A stretch of 64,000 bases of DNA from Corynebacterium sp. MSK041 (GTDB lineage: Bacteria > Actinomycetota > Actinomycetes > Mycobacteriales > Mycobacteriaceae), in contig NZ_JASPJK010000003.1 of NCBI RefSeq assembly GCF_030232265.1, positions 62,001 to 126,000 on the forward strand, in the 5' to 3' direction. Both the position numbers and the translations under genes were made by a program. How positions within the stretch are numbered: position 1 is the first letter of the stretch; every line of letters starts with the position of its first letter. Shown here piece by piece: positions 38,075 to 47,419 of the stretch. Under the pieces are notes generated by a model. It searched no databases. It saw nothing but the letters and a program-made list of their open reading frames with translations, and was not told where the DNA came from.

Positions 38075-38218
38075 CTACGGGAGGAGCTTCAGCAGCTTGA
38101 CGAGGCCCTCAGCGGAATTAACCAGCGGCATGATGAACTTGAAGGTGGTCTCGATGATCTCGCCAAGACCGTCAGAGAACTTGGAAGAACCGTCAATGAA
38201 CTTGGTGAAGTTTTCCAT
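38075..38218 (-). CDS. porA: PorA-type mycomembrane channel peptide
   Basis: 47 residues. Strong Shine-Dalgarno AAGGAG six bases before ATG. Begins MENFTKFIDGSSKFSDGLGE, then an amphipathic helix ending LVKLLKLLP. No signal peptide, as for known PorA, which pairs with PorH in the outer mycolate layer and is O-mycoloylated. Ser15, the modified residue in C. glutamicum PorA, has a serine counterpart at position 15 here. The PorA call rests on synteny (porH upstream, then groEL2; ppk2 downstream) and size, not on strong sequence identity. Confidence 0.8.
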   Translation of the reverse strand: MENFTKFIDGSSKFSDGLGEIIETTFKFIMPLVNSAEGLVKLLKLLP

Positions 38219-38258
38219 TTTTAACTCCTTGTGGATCGATTCGTGAAAGGTGAATTAC

Positions 38259-38468
38259 TTACTTGGAAGAGGAGCCGGCGAACAGGTCCTTCAGGGTGCC
38301 AGCACCCTTAGCGAAGCCACCTTCACCCTGACCCGGCTTCTCCTGAACCCACTTCAGGTACTCATCCCACTGGCCGAAGAACTTGGTCAGGCCACCCAGG
38401 AAGTCGTTCCAACCCTTGTTGGTGTTGATGAAGTTCTCGAGGTGCCAGATGATGTCCTTGACATCCAT
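38259..38468 (-). CDS. porH: PorH-type mycomembrane channel peptide
   Basis: 69 residues from the ATG at 38468, behind AGGAGAT; a longer frame starting eight codons upstream lacks a ribosome site. Amphipathic helix (MDVKDIIWHLENFINTNKGWNDFLGGLTKFFGQW...) and a Ser-rich end (AGSSSK) that could accept mycolic acid, as the C-terminal Ser of C. glutamicum PorH does. Transcribed with porA 40 bp downstream. Call based on synteny, size and composition. Confidence 0.8.
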   Translation of the reverse strand: MDVKDIIWHLENFINTNKGWNDFLGGLTKFFGQWDEYLKWVQEKPGQGEGGFAKGAGTLKDLFAGSSSK

Positions 38469-38906
38469 GTTGTATCTCCTTACGAAAGTCACCGGTTTCT
38501 TTCACCGATGAGGGTTTCTGAGTGTCAGACACCCCGATCGGGCGTCACAGGAGCAATCCTGCCACAAAACACAGGACCCGCAAACGAAACTTTTAGTTTC
38601 CACAACGAACTTCCTCAAACTTAGACATCACTAAGAAGTTGAACATTGAATTAACAGGAGCCAGAAACATTTGCTGACCTGCACCTTTTCATGAGGGAAA
38701 ATTAATGGAGAAAAAAGTACGTCACGGATGCGTAACGTCCGGCATCACTAAATCGATGTTGCATTTTCGCCCCTAATCTATTTCATTTTAATTTTCCTAC
38801 TTCCCCAATACGGGGGTATTTTTGGGGGTGAGCAGGACGCAATCTCCCTGACACTAAGGAGGGACTGTAAGAAAACGCGAACGGTAGCACGCTAAGAAAC
38901 GCCGAA
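38469..38906. other. AT-rich upstream region of porH, no gene seen
   Basis: About 440 bases without a supportable gene. For porH a CAGGAT -10 with TTGCGG 16 bp upstream (around 38565-38600 on the minus strand) is one possible promoter. The segment around 38805-38835 has a striking C/G run pattern (ACGGGGGTATTTTTGGGGG) of unknown meaning; a similar CGGGGGTAGTTT lies at 33604. Confidence 0.4.
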
Positions 38907-38950
38907 ACCGGCCACCGCGCGGGGATAAGTCAGTGCGCGGGGGCCGGTTC
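38907..38950 (-). terminator. Terminator of groEL2
   Basis: Interrupted stem AACCGGCC ... GGCCGGTT with inner GCGCGG/CCGCGC pairing, 20 bp past the groEL2 stop; followed by TTTCGGCGTTTC on the minus strand. Confidence 0.6.
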
Positions 38951-38961
38951 GTCGATAAGCA
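38951..38961 (+). repeat. Intergenic copy of the 11-mer CGTCGATAAGC
   Basis: One of two copies outside genes, between the groEL2 stop and its terminator. The other copies in the window are, by first and last base, plus orientation: 994-1004, 8909-8919, 16579-16589, 19163-19173, 24456-24466, 42057-42067, 48213-48223, 56416-56426, 58536-58546, 60429-60439, 63297-63307; minus orientation: 1522-1532, 7381-7391, 17929-17939, 24109-24119, 35207-35217, 43818-43828, 45967-45977, 58887-58897. Confidence 0.9.
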
Positions 38962-38969
38962 ATAAGTGC

Positions 38970-40622
<1,653 letters not shown>

Positions 40623-40729
40623 TTATATAGGAAAGGCGACGCCACTCTCACGTCTAAAAGGTCCAAGCAGGCGCCCGCGACGGCACGGATGGTGAGCGCT
40701 ACCAACCTCACCCGCTCGAAATTGACTTT

Positions 40730-40756
40730 TTAGCACTCACTTGGCTGGAGTGCTAA
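40730..40756. promoter_or_regulatory. CIRCE element (HrcA operator) of groEL2
   Basis: Exact TTAGCACTC-N9-GAGTGCTAA match, about 125 bp upstream of the groEL2 start, with a TTGACT -35 candidate beside it on the minus strand. HrcA represses through this element in most Gram-positives. Confidence 0.97.
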
Positions 40757-40809
40757 AGCCTTTTTTAGCAGTCAACGGCCCCGAGTGCAAGGTAGGGCGC
40801 GAGACGCTG

Positions 40810-42780
40810 CTACTTCTCCGCCGCCACAGCTGCGGGCAGATCCTTCGCCGAGTGCGCGGTGCGCCTATAGATAAAGGCAACCGCGGCGATGAAGAGGATG
40901 ACGCCGAGGGCGGTGGACCCGCGGGCACCGTCGAAAATCTCGAGCGGGCTCTCTCCCTGCGAGGCGGCGATAATGCCGGCGTTGACCACGCCGAAGAGGG
41001 ACTCACCCACGATGAGGCCGGTGGCGCCGAGCGTGCCCATGCGGATCGCGGACTGCGGGTTGCGCTGGCCTGATGCCCAGCGGTTGTACAGGTAACCCAG
41101 CAGCGCGCCGACCGGCACCATCACGGTGACCGCGACCGGCAGGTACATGCCCATGCCCACGGCCAGCGGCGGCAGAGCGTACTTCTTCTTGGTAGTCACA
41201 CCCAGGACCTCATCAATGATGATCACCACACCACCGATGGCCACGCCGAGGAAGATGAGGTTCCAGTCCAAGGAGTCGTCGAAAATGCCCGTTGCTACGG
41301 ACGACATCAGGACCGCCTGTGGCGCCGCCAACGCATCCGCACCGGCACCCTCCATACCCTGGAAGCCGAACGCGGTGAGCATGAGCTGCAACACCGGCGG
41401 AATAACCACGGAACCGAAGATCACACCAATGACCAGGGCCACCTGCTGCTTCCACGGGGTGGCGCCGACGAGCTGGCCAGTCTTGAGGTCCTGCAGGTTG
41501 TCATTGGAAATGGTGGCGATGCCGAAGACAATCGCCGCCGTGAACAACGTGTAGGCCACCAGCGAGGACGCACTCGCATCCGTACCCGCCATGAACGCCG
41601 CAATGAGCAGCGCGGACGCAATCACAGCGATGATGCCCACCGAGGAAATCGGCGAGTTCGACGCACCAATGAGGCCAGCCATGTAACCACACACGGAAGC
41701 AATGACCAGACCCGCGATGAGAATGAACAGAACCGAAATAATGGTCAGGCTCACCGCATGCTCATGGATGTCCGTGCCCTGCTGGAAATCCCACAGCAAG
41801 AAACCAATAGGAAGCATGGACACCAAGATGATGCCCAGAACGATCGGGAACGGAATGTCCTGCTCCGTCACATCCACCTCCGTGCCGGCCGCGCGCTTGC
41901 GGGAGCTGGCCAGGGAGGCACTCACACCCTTGACCACCGGGCCGGCGATCTTGATCAGGGTCCACAGTGCGGCCACCGCCATCGTGCCCACGCCGATGAA
42001 ACGGATCTCGGAGGAGAAGGTGGTGGTGACGATGTCGGCGAGGTCGGTAGCGGAGGCGTCGATAAGCATTGATGTACGCCATGGAAGCAGAACGAAGAAG
42101 GAAATGACCACACCCACGAGCATGGCGATACCCACCGTCATACCCACGAGGTGGCCCACACCGATAAGCGCGAGGGAGAGCGAGCCACCGAGCATCGTGG
42201 CCCCCGGGCCGAACTTGAACACGCCCGCGACTTCGCTCGCGGCCGCCTTCATTGCGGCGAGCAGACCGTACGCTGCGGAGACGAGGCCACCCACGACGAT
42301 CGTGCGCAGGCCCTTCACATTCTCTTCATTGCTCGGATCCCCATCGCCCACGCGGAGTACCTCCGCCGCGGCGACACCCTCCGGATATGGCAGGTCCGAT
42401 CCCGTGACCAGCGCGCGACGCAACGGCACCGAGAACATCACGCCCAAGATGCCGCCGAGTGCGCACACGAGTGTGGTCGTCCAAAACGGGAAGCCCTGCC
42501 AGTAACCGATCATGACCAGGCCCGGCAGAACGAAGATGATCGCGGACAGCGTGCCTGCTGCGGACGCAATCGTTTGCACAATGTTGTTTTCCTTCACATT
42601 GTGCCCAGCGAATTTGCGCAGCACCGCCATCGAAATGACCGCCGCCGGAATGGACGTAGCAAACGTCAGCCCCACCTTGAGGCCCAAGTACACATTGGCT
42701 GCAGTGAACACAAGCGTGATCAGGCCACCAATGATGATGCCACGCAGCGTCAGCTCGCGCAGTTGCGTCCGGTTGTCCAT
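40810..42780 (-). CDS. OPT family oligopeptide (or metal-chelate) transporter
   Basis: 656 residues, about 14-16 membrane helices. N-terminal LTLRGIIIGGLITLVFTAANVYLGLKVGLTFATSIPAAVISMAVLRK is the OPT signature region; NNIVQTIASAAG follows. A cytoplasmic loop with RKRAAGTEVDVTEQDIPFP separates the halves. Proton-driven uptake of small peptides is the common role in bacteria; siderophore-metal substrates are possible. It stands alone between groEL2 and the 162-residue membrane protein gene. Confidence 0.88.
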   Translation of the reverse strand: MDNRTQLRELTLRGIIIGGLITLVFTAANVYLGLKVGLTFATSIPAAVISMAVLRKFAGHNVKENNIVQTIASAAGTLSAIIFVLPGLVMIGYWQGFPFWTTTLVCALGGILGVMFSVPLRRALVTGSDLPYPEGVAAAEVLRVGDGDPSNEENVKGLRTIVVGGLVSAAYGLLAAMKAAASEVAGVFKFGPGATMLGGSLSLALIGVGHLVGMTVGIAMLVGVVISFFVLLPWRTSMLIDASATDLADIVTTTFSSEIRFIGVGTMAVAALWTLIKIAGPVVKGVSASLASSRKRAAGTEVDVTEQDIPFPIVLGIILVSMLPIGFLLWDFQQGTDIHEHAVSLTIISVLFILIAGLVIASVCGYMAGLIGASNSPISSVGIIAVIASALLIAAFMAGTDASASSLVAYTLFTAAIVFGIATISNDNLQDLKTGQLVGATPWKQQVALVIGVIFGSVVIPPVLQLMLTAFGFQGMEGAGADALAAPQAVLMSSVATGIFDDSLDWNLIFLGVAIGGVVIIIDEVLGVTTKKKYALPPLAVGMGMYLPVAVTVMVPVGALLGYLYNRWASGQRNPQSAIRMGTLGATGLIVGESLFGVVNAGIIAASQGESPLEIFDGARGSTALGVILFIAAVAFIYRRTAHSAKDLPAAVAAEK

Positions 42781-42855
42781 GTTGAGCCTTTCTTGGGATG
42801 CCTTCAGACTGGTGGGATGTTACTCCTGCCCTACTAAAGGTGGAAACCGGTAGAG

Positions 42856-43344
42856 CTAGAACTCCAGATCAAACCTGCCGCTCTTCCGGCGCAGCACCAC
42901 CACGGACGTCGGCTGCGGGAGCTCAAAGCGGTAGAACTTCGCCTTCATCTGCTCAATAGCTGCCTCCTGCTGTTCTGGTGGCACATTGATCTTCGGCGCG
43001 TACAGGTTGATCCAATTGCCCTGGAATACCTGCTTCCTGATGCCGTTTCGCCGCCTCCCCGTCGAGTCATCCCACCTGGTCAGCAGCTCCTCCCCCGACC
43101 CCATGCGCACGAGCATCCGCGTGTGCATGGGCTCCGAGTTCCTACTGGACAGCGGGCGCCTAGTCACCGAAATATCCACCGCCACCACATGCCCGTACTC
43201 ACGCTTCACCACTTTGTCGAAGTTTTTGCGCACCACGGGCCACACAATCGAGAGCGCGAAAAACCCGAACAGCACGAACACGAACTTGTTCTCGAGTAGG
43301 TCCGAGAACAGACGCGCGAACAGGTCCTGGAAATCCTCTAGCAT
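42856..43344 (-). CDS. Single-pass membrane protein, unknown
   Basis: 162 residues. One membrane helix near the N-terminus (about 20-36: FVFVLFGFFALSIVW), a basic segment (RKNFDKVVKREYG), then a small beta-rich domain (GHVVAVDISVTRR ... TRMLVRMGSGEELLTRWDD) and a C-terminal part with VVVLRRKSG. No family recognised. Divergent from the M20 peptidase gene. Confidence 0.7.
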   Translation of the reverse strand: MLEDFQDLFARLFSDLLENKFVFVLFGFFALSIVWPVVRKNFDKVVKREYGHVVAVDISVTRRPLSSRNSEPMHTRMLVRMGSGEELLTRWDDSTGRRRNGIRKQVFQGNWINLYAPKINVPPEQQEAAIEQMKAKFYRFELPQPTSVVVLRRKSGRFDLEF

Positions 43345-43434
43345 CGCGGCCTCCTCTAGGTTGAGGTCCTTTTAAGTAGGCCCGATCCTAGCCACGCAAC
43401 TGCCGTTTCGCTCCCCGGTGGTACGTTCAAAAAC

Positions 43435-44874
43435 ATGAGCACTTTTAGCCCGAACCGCGAACGGATCTTCAACGACCTGTCCGCACTCGTGTCCTTTAAT
43501 TCCCCTCACTCAGTCCCTGAATTGGCTGATCAGCATGCAGCTGCCGCTGATTGGGTGGCCGCGGCGCTGGCGGAGAGGGGGTTGGAGGTGGAGAGGCACG
43601 CGACCGTCGATAAGGCTGACGCGATCATCGGCCGCCGGCATGTGAGCGACGACGCCCCCACCGTCCTCCTCTACTCCCACTACGACGTCGTGCCCGCCGG
43701 CGACCCCGTCGCATGGACCGCCGACCCCTTCACCCTCACCGAACGCGACGGCCGCTGGTACGGGCGCGGCGCCGCCGATTGCAAAGGCAACGTGGCCATG
43801 CACCTCGAGGCTTTGCGGCTTATCGACGCCACCGACGGCCCCACCGCCAACCTCATCGTCCTCGTCGAAGGCTCTGAGGAACTCGGCGGTGGTGGCCTGG
43901 AGAAGCTCATCCAGGAAAAGCCCTCACTGTTCGAAGCTGACGTCATCCTCATCGCCGACTCCGGCAACGTCGCCGTAGGCACCCCCACCCTGACCACCGC
44001 CCTGCGCGGCGGCGCCCAACTCAAAGTCACCGTGGAGACCCTGCGCGGCGCCATCCACTCCGGCACCTTCGGCGGCCCCGCTCCCGACCCGGTCGCCGCC
44101 CTGATCCGCACCCTCGATTCGCTTCGCGACGCCTCCGGCCACACCACCATCGACGGCCTCTCCGACGCCCTCACCGCCACCTGGCCTGGTCAGCCCTACG
44201 ACGCGGAAGCCTTCCGCGCCGACGCCGGTGTCCTCGATGGGGTGTCCCTGCTGGGTGGGGTGGAGTCGGGTGCTGCTGGCGCTGCTTCGGCTGGTGTTGC
44301 TTCGGCTGGTGTTGCTTCGGCTGGTGCTCCTGGTGTTGCCGACCTCGTGTGGGCCCGCCCCGCCGTCACCATCATCGGCTTCACCTCCACCCCAGTCAGC
44401 GAGGCCGTCAACGCCATCGTTCCCCGCGCCGAAGCCCAGCTCAACCTGCGCGTTCCCGCCGGCATGGACCCCGCTGCTGCCGCCGAGGCCCTGAAGCAGC
44501 ACCTCATCGCCCACACCCCGTGGGGCGCCAAGGTGTCCGTAGAGATCTTCGACATCAACAACGGCTTTGCCACCGACCCCTCCCAACCAGCTATCGCCCT
44601 ACTCGGCGAATGCCTGCAGGAGGCCTACCAAGAAACCGCCGGCTCTGACCCCACCGTCACCGCCCCGACTGACCTGGTCACTGTCGGTTCCGGTGGCTCC
44701 ATCCCGCTCACCGCGACCCTGCAGGAGCACTTCCCCAACGCCGCGATTGCCATGTACGGCGTGGAGGACAACCAGGCCGGCATCCACTCGGTCGACGAGT
44801 CCGTCCACCCCTACGAGATCGAACGCATCGCCGTCGCGGAGGCCAAGTTCCTACAGCGCGTGGCGTCGCTGTAG
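43435..44874 (+). CDS. M20 family metallopeptidase (dipeptidase)
   Basis: 479 residues. Zinc-binding signatures: LLYSHYDVVPAGD (His), YGRGAADCKGN (bridging Asp), EGSEELGG (catalytic Glu pair), and a late His in GVEDNQAGIHSVDE. The layout is that of PepV/CNDP-like dipeptidases acting in the cytoplasm. In the dimerisation domain an Ala/Ser/Gly/Val insert (ASAGVASAGVASAGA) comes from a tandem 15-bp DNA repeat and should loop out. No operon partner. Confidence 0.92.
   Translation: MSTFSPNRERIFNDLSALVSFNSPHSVPELADQHAAAADWVAAALAERGLEVERHATVDKADAIIGRRHVSDDAPTVLLYSHYDVVPAGDPVAWTADPFTLTERDGRWYGRGAADCKGNVAMHLEALRLIDATDGPTANLIVLVEGSEELGGGGLEKLIQEKPSLFEADVILIADSGNVAVGTPTLTTALRGGAQLKVTVETLRGAIHSGTFGGPAPDPVAALIRTLDSLRDASGHTTIDGLSDALTATWPGQPYDAEAFRADAGVLDGVSLLGGVESGAAGAASAGVASAGVASAGAPGVADLVWARPAVTIIGFTSTPVSEAVNAIVPRAEAQLNLRVPAGMDPAAAAEALKQHLIAHTPWGAKVSVEIFDINNGFATDPSQPAIALLGECLQEAYQETAGSDPTVTAPTDLVTVGSGGSIPLTATLQEHFPNAAIAMYGVEDNQAGIHSVDESVHPYEIERIAVAEAKFLQRVASL
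44284..44328. repeat. Three 15-bp tandem units in the M20 gene
   Basis: GCTTCGGCTGGTGTT twice and GCTTCGGCTGGTGCT once, in frame (ASAGV, ASAGV, ASAGA). Near-identity of the units suggests recent slippage; being a multiple of three, copy changes would keep the frame. Partial GCTGCTGGC and CCTGGTGTT flank it. Confidence 0.9.
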
Positions 44875-44905
44875 GGCTAGGGCGGGGCCCTTTCCCACTT
44901 CCAGC

Positions 44906-44975
44906 AAACCCCGAACTCTAGAACCCGAACCTCGTCGCTTTTTGGCCAGTATTCGGGTTCTAAGGTTCGGGGTTT
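44906..44975. repeat. 70-bp palindromic element, copy 1
   Basis: Imperfect inverted repeat with 22-25-base arms (starting AAACCCCGAACTCTAGAACC and its near-complement) around a core containing TTTTTGGCC. It lies 32 bp after the M20 stop and 118 bp before the DUF559-like gene. The same element occurs in inverted orientation at 46130-46199, beyond that gene. It may serve as a terminator for the M20 gene. Confidence 0.85.
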
Positions 44976-45093
44976 GGGTTTTCTAGGGAGAATCAACGCT
45001 TGCATACCGAGTACCGCCTCGCCCAAGCTCTGCTAACGTCCCCCTAAGAGCGCTCGGGGGAGCGCAACCATAAGGGGACCACAGGGGGGACCA

Positions 45094-46032
45094 ATGAAGA
45101 ATATTGAGCTGCGCGACTTACTCCTGCCGCGCGGGCAGGCCCAGCACCAGGAATGCGTGAAACTCTCAGCTACAAAATTCATCGCAGCCGAGGACTGGAA
45201 CCAGCTCAAGCGCTACCAGCAGAATTATCTCAGGTGTTATGCGATTGCGACAGCCTCACACAAAGCGATCCTTGTCGGACGTTCCGCCGCCCAGTTCCTC
45301 GAGCACTGGGTTCTCCCACTGCAGGACGAGGTCGTCGAACTTGCCCACACCTCGGGCAAGCCACCTTCCATGCAGAAGTGGCCACCTAGCACCATGTTCC
45401 ACCACATGATCATCCCGGACATGGACTACAACACGTTTCAGGCCAGCGACGGCACCGGCTCTAGCATCGTGCGGGCAACGACGGTGGAAAGGACGATCGT
45501 CGATATCGCTCGTCTGCATGGTCTGCGCCACGGCGTTGCGGCGCTGGACAGTTGGCTGGAGGGCGAAGCACCGATCAACGTGCAGGTAAAACAGAATCAG
45601 ATCGCAGCAACTATCGCGCGGTTGACCGGCAAGAAGGGCATCGCGGTGGCACGGGAGGCGCTCGCGATGAGTATTTCACTGTCGGAGTCACCCTATGAAT
45701 CGCTCTTCCGCATCATCCTCACCGAGCACGGCATCACGACACAGCCGCAGATGCGGATCGGGCACCGCGTGCGCGTTGATCTGCTGTGGGATCAGCTCGT
45801 CATTGAGATCGACGGCGCGATGAAGTTCGAGGACCTCCCCCACGAAACGGTGATGAAACAGCTCCGCCGCGAAAACTGGCTGCGCGAGCAGGGCTACGAG
45901 GTCATCCGCCTGTTCCCCGCCGATATCCTCCGCGATGAGGATGACTGTGTCCAGCGCGTCATCACTGCTTATCGACGCTCCCAGAACCGCGGCCCCATCC
46001 TCACCCCCGCCCGGCCAAGCCGGACCCTCTAA
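45094..46032 (+). CDS. AbiEi-like / DUF559 nuclease-fold protein
   Basis: 312 residues. Residues 1-195 resemble the AbiEi antitoxin-type arrangement (ILVGRSAAQFLEHW, ATTVERTIVDIARLHG). Residues 200-295 look like a Vsr/DUF559 PD-(D/E)xK fold (SESPYESLFRII, RVRVDLLWDQLVIEIDGAMKF, LRREQ-like ENWLREQGYEVIRLFPADIL), with acidic residues at the expected Asp and Glu-x-Asp positions. A paralogue lies at 60444-61334. No partner toxin gene is next to it. Flanked by inverted copies of a 70-bp palindromic element. Function unproven; defence or DNA processing is plausible. Confidence 0.6.
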   Translation: MKNIELRDLLLPRGQAQHQECVKLSATKFIAAEDWNQLKRYQQNYLRCYAIATASHKAILVGRSAAQFLEHWVLPLQDEVVELAHTSGKPPSMQKWPPSTMFHHMIIPDMDYNTFQASDGTGSSIVRATTVERTIVDIARLHGLRHGVAALDSWLEGEAPINVQVKQNQIAATIARLTGKKGIAVAREALAMSISLSESPYESLFRIILTEHGITTQPQMRIGHRVRVDLLWDQLVIEIDGAMKFEDLPHETVMKQLRRENWLREQGYEVIRLFPADILRDEDDCVQRVITAYRRSQNRGPILTPARPSRTL

Positions 46033-46129
46033 AGGTCAGACCGACTCCATGCCTGTATCCCCCCGCCACTTTCCCCCTCCCGCCCCCTCTTACCCCTTGC
46101 CACCCCCTCTCGTCGCCCCTTGCCCAGCC

Positions 46130-46199
46130 AAACCCCGAACTCTAGAGCCCGAACTTCGGCCAAAAAGCAGTGATGTTCGGGTTCTAAAGTTCGGGTTTT
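46130..46199. repeat. 70-bp palindromic element, copy 2 (inverted)
   Basis: Same arms as copy 1 (AAACCCCGAACTCTAGAGCC ... GTTCGGGTTCTAAAGTTCGG) with core GGCCAAAAAGC, the reverse complement of the copy 1 core, so the two copies face each other across the DUF559-like gene. The following 265 bases (46200-46464) hold no gene I can support apart from the leader promoter (TTGCGC, 18 bp, TACTGT). Confidence 0.85.
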
Positions 46200-46464
46200 G
46201 CGTGATTGGGGGTTGGGCGGTGATGCTGGGTGGAGCTAGGCGGAACTGGGTGACGCAGCACGGGCGCAGGACGGACGCTGTGCAGGATGCAATGCAGAGC
46301 GAGCCCACCATCAAGGCGTTCCACATAGTGGGATCGGAGGTAGATTTTTTGAGACAGCACCAAGGGGTCTGAGCTGCGACAATGTCAAAAATGGACGAAA
46401 TAGTCAGAAAAAGTTGCCCCCAGTGTGTTGCGCATCACCAGACGGGTGGGCTACTGTCACAGAC

Positions 46465-46548
46465 ATGCAAAAGCAGATTCTTCTACGAGCCCTAGCGCCG
46501 CTAGCGCTAGCGGTGGTAATTAAGGCCACCGACCCCAACGCGGAGTAA
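46465..46548 (+). CDS. Leucine-rich leader peptide
   Basis: A 27-codon frame ahead of the LeuA-domain gene. Codons 5-19 read Ile-Leu-Leu-Arg-Ala-Leu-Ala-Pro-Leu-Ala-Leu-Ala-Val-Val-Ile. Four of the five Leu are CTA and both Ile are ATT, codons uncommon in this genome, as expected if ribosome stalling senses branched-chain amino acids. It contains the perfect palindrome CCGCTAGCGCTAGCGG (46498-46513). Followed at once by a hairpin. It could also be a conserved micro-protein. Confidence 0.55.
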   Translation: MQKQILLRALAPLALAVVIKATDPNAE

Positions 46549-46605
46549 CCGACTCCCTGCGGTGTGGGGTAGTGGTCCTTAGCCACCCAGTACTAGCGAG
46601 TCGGT
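46548..46605 (+). promoter_or_regulatory. Attenuator-like hairpin after the leader peptide
   Basis: ACCGACTC ... GAGTCGGT closes a 58-base structure that also holds GTGG/CCAC. Its 3' arm starts CTAGCG, which can instead pair with CGCTAG in the leader frame, giving two exclusive folds. No long U run follows, so the control could be at transcription or at translation. Confidence 0.45.
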
Positions 46606-46645
46606 ACACCCCCAACACAAACCGCAAACGTAGAAGGACATACTC

Positions 46646-47215
46646 GTGTCTTACACCGAGACTCAGACTCAGACCCAGCAGACCACCCAGACTCGCTTCG
46701 AGGGATTCACCTCCACCCCGACACCGCAGCAGGACACCCAGCAGCGTGAGGCTCTGGATCCGTTCCAGCTGCGCTACGAGACGTCGCGTCGTTTGCCGCG
46801 CGAGCTGCGTGAAGAGGCCATGGGCATGTCCTGGTCTCTGTTCACTGCCACCTACGCGCCGACGCCGACGGTTAAGTTCTCCGACATCACCGCTACCCGC
46901 GAGAACTGGTGCTACACCACTTACGCTGCGGATGTCACCCGCACATCCAAGACCTTGCCGCCGCAGACGGAGCACCGTGAGGTCACGGCTTCTGGCCCGG
47001 CGCACGCTTTTGCGGCGATGTTGGCGGAGGAGGATCGTTACGTTGAGATCCTCGAGTTCCACCAGTTTGAGATCTTTGAGGCGAAGTTCACCGCCATCAA
47101 GGTCGCTCACCAGATCAACGAGCGCAACACCGCTTGGGCTGTCGGTTTTGGTACGACCAGCGAGATCTCCATTGCCTCCGCAATGGCCTCTGGTGCGCAG
47201 CGCATCTACGGCTAG
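46646..47215 (+). CDS. Stand-alone LeuA regulatory-domain protein
   Basis: 189 residues from a GTG after AGAAGGA. A Gln/Thr-rich N-terminus (TETQTQTQQTTQT) is followed by a domain with VTASGPAHAFAAMLAE ... VEILEFHQFEIF ... KFTAIKVAHQI ... TAWAVGFGTTSEISIASAMASGAQRI. This parallels the allosteric leucine-binding domain at the C-terminus of isopropylmalate synthase (GPxxAF, WGVGxxxDIxxASxxA). There is no TIM-barrel catalytic part. It could sense leucine or modify LeuA. The leucine-rich leader upstream supports a branched-chain amino acid link. Confidence 0.65.
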   Translation: MSYTETQTQTQQTTQTRFEGFTSTPTPQQDTQQREALDPFQLRYETSRRLPRELREEAMGMSWSLFTATYAPTPTVKFSDITATRENWCYTTYAADVTRTSKTLPPQTEHREVTASGPAHAFAAMLAEEDRYVEILEFHQFEIFEAKFTAIKVAHQINERNTAWAVGFGTTSEISIASAMASGAQRIYG

Positions 47216-47296
47216 ACCAGAAGCTAAGCCAAAAGCTAAGCCAACCCTTTGTTGCCACGACACCATCGGGTAAAAATCTGTAGACTGTCTGAAGTT

Positions 47297-47322
47297 GGCC
47301 GCGCCTTCATGACGCGCCTTTT
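47297..47322 (+). terminator. Terminator after the LeuA-domain gene
   Basis: GGCCGCG/CGCGCC stem with one bulge and a 9-base loop followed by TTTTG, 81 bp past the stop and 98 bp ahead of mrpA. The gap also contains the direct repeat AAGCTAAGCCAA. Confidence 0.6.
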
Positions 47323-47419
47323 GATTTGGTTTCACGTGTTTCCCAAGTTGGCAGGGTGTGTTTGTTAGCTGCTGCATCCTTAACCGATTGATCGATCTTC
47401 TCGGGAGGGCCGTGACACC

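Noticed and set aside
46223-46372. 49-codon plus-strand frame after the second 70-bp element
   Set aside because: Polar sequence with no recognisable family and no ribosome site; possibly a gene remnant, not supportable.
46548-46605. tRNA-like fold after the leader peptide
   Set aside because: The closing stem fits, but length is 58 bases and there is no T-loop GTTCRANYC or anticodon arm.
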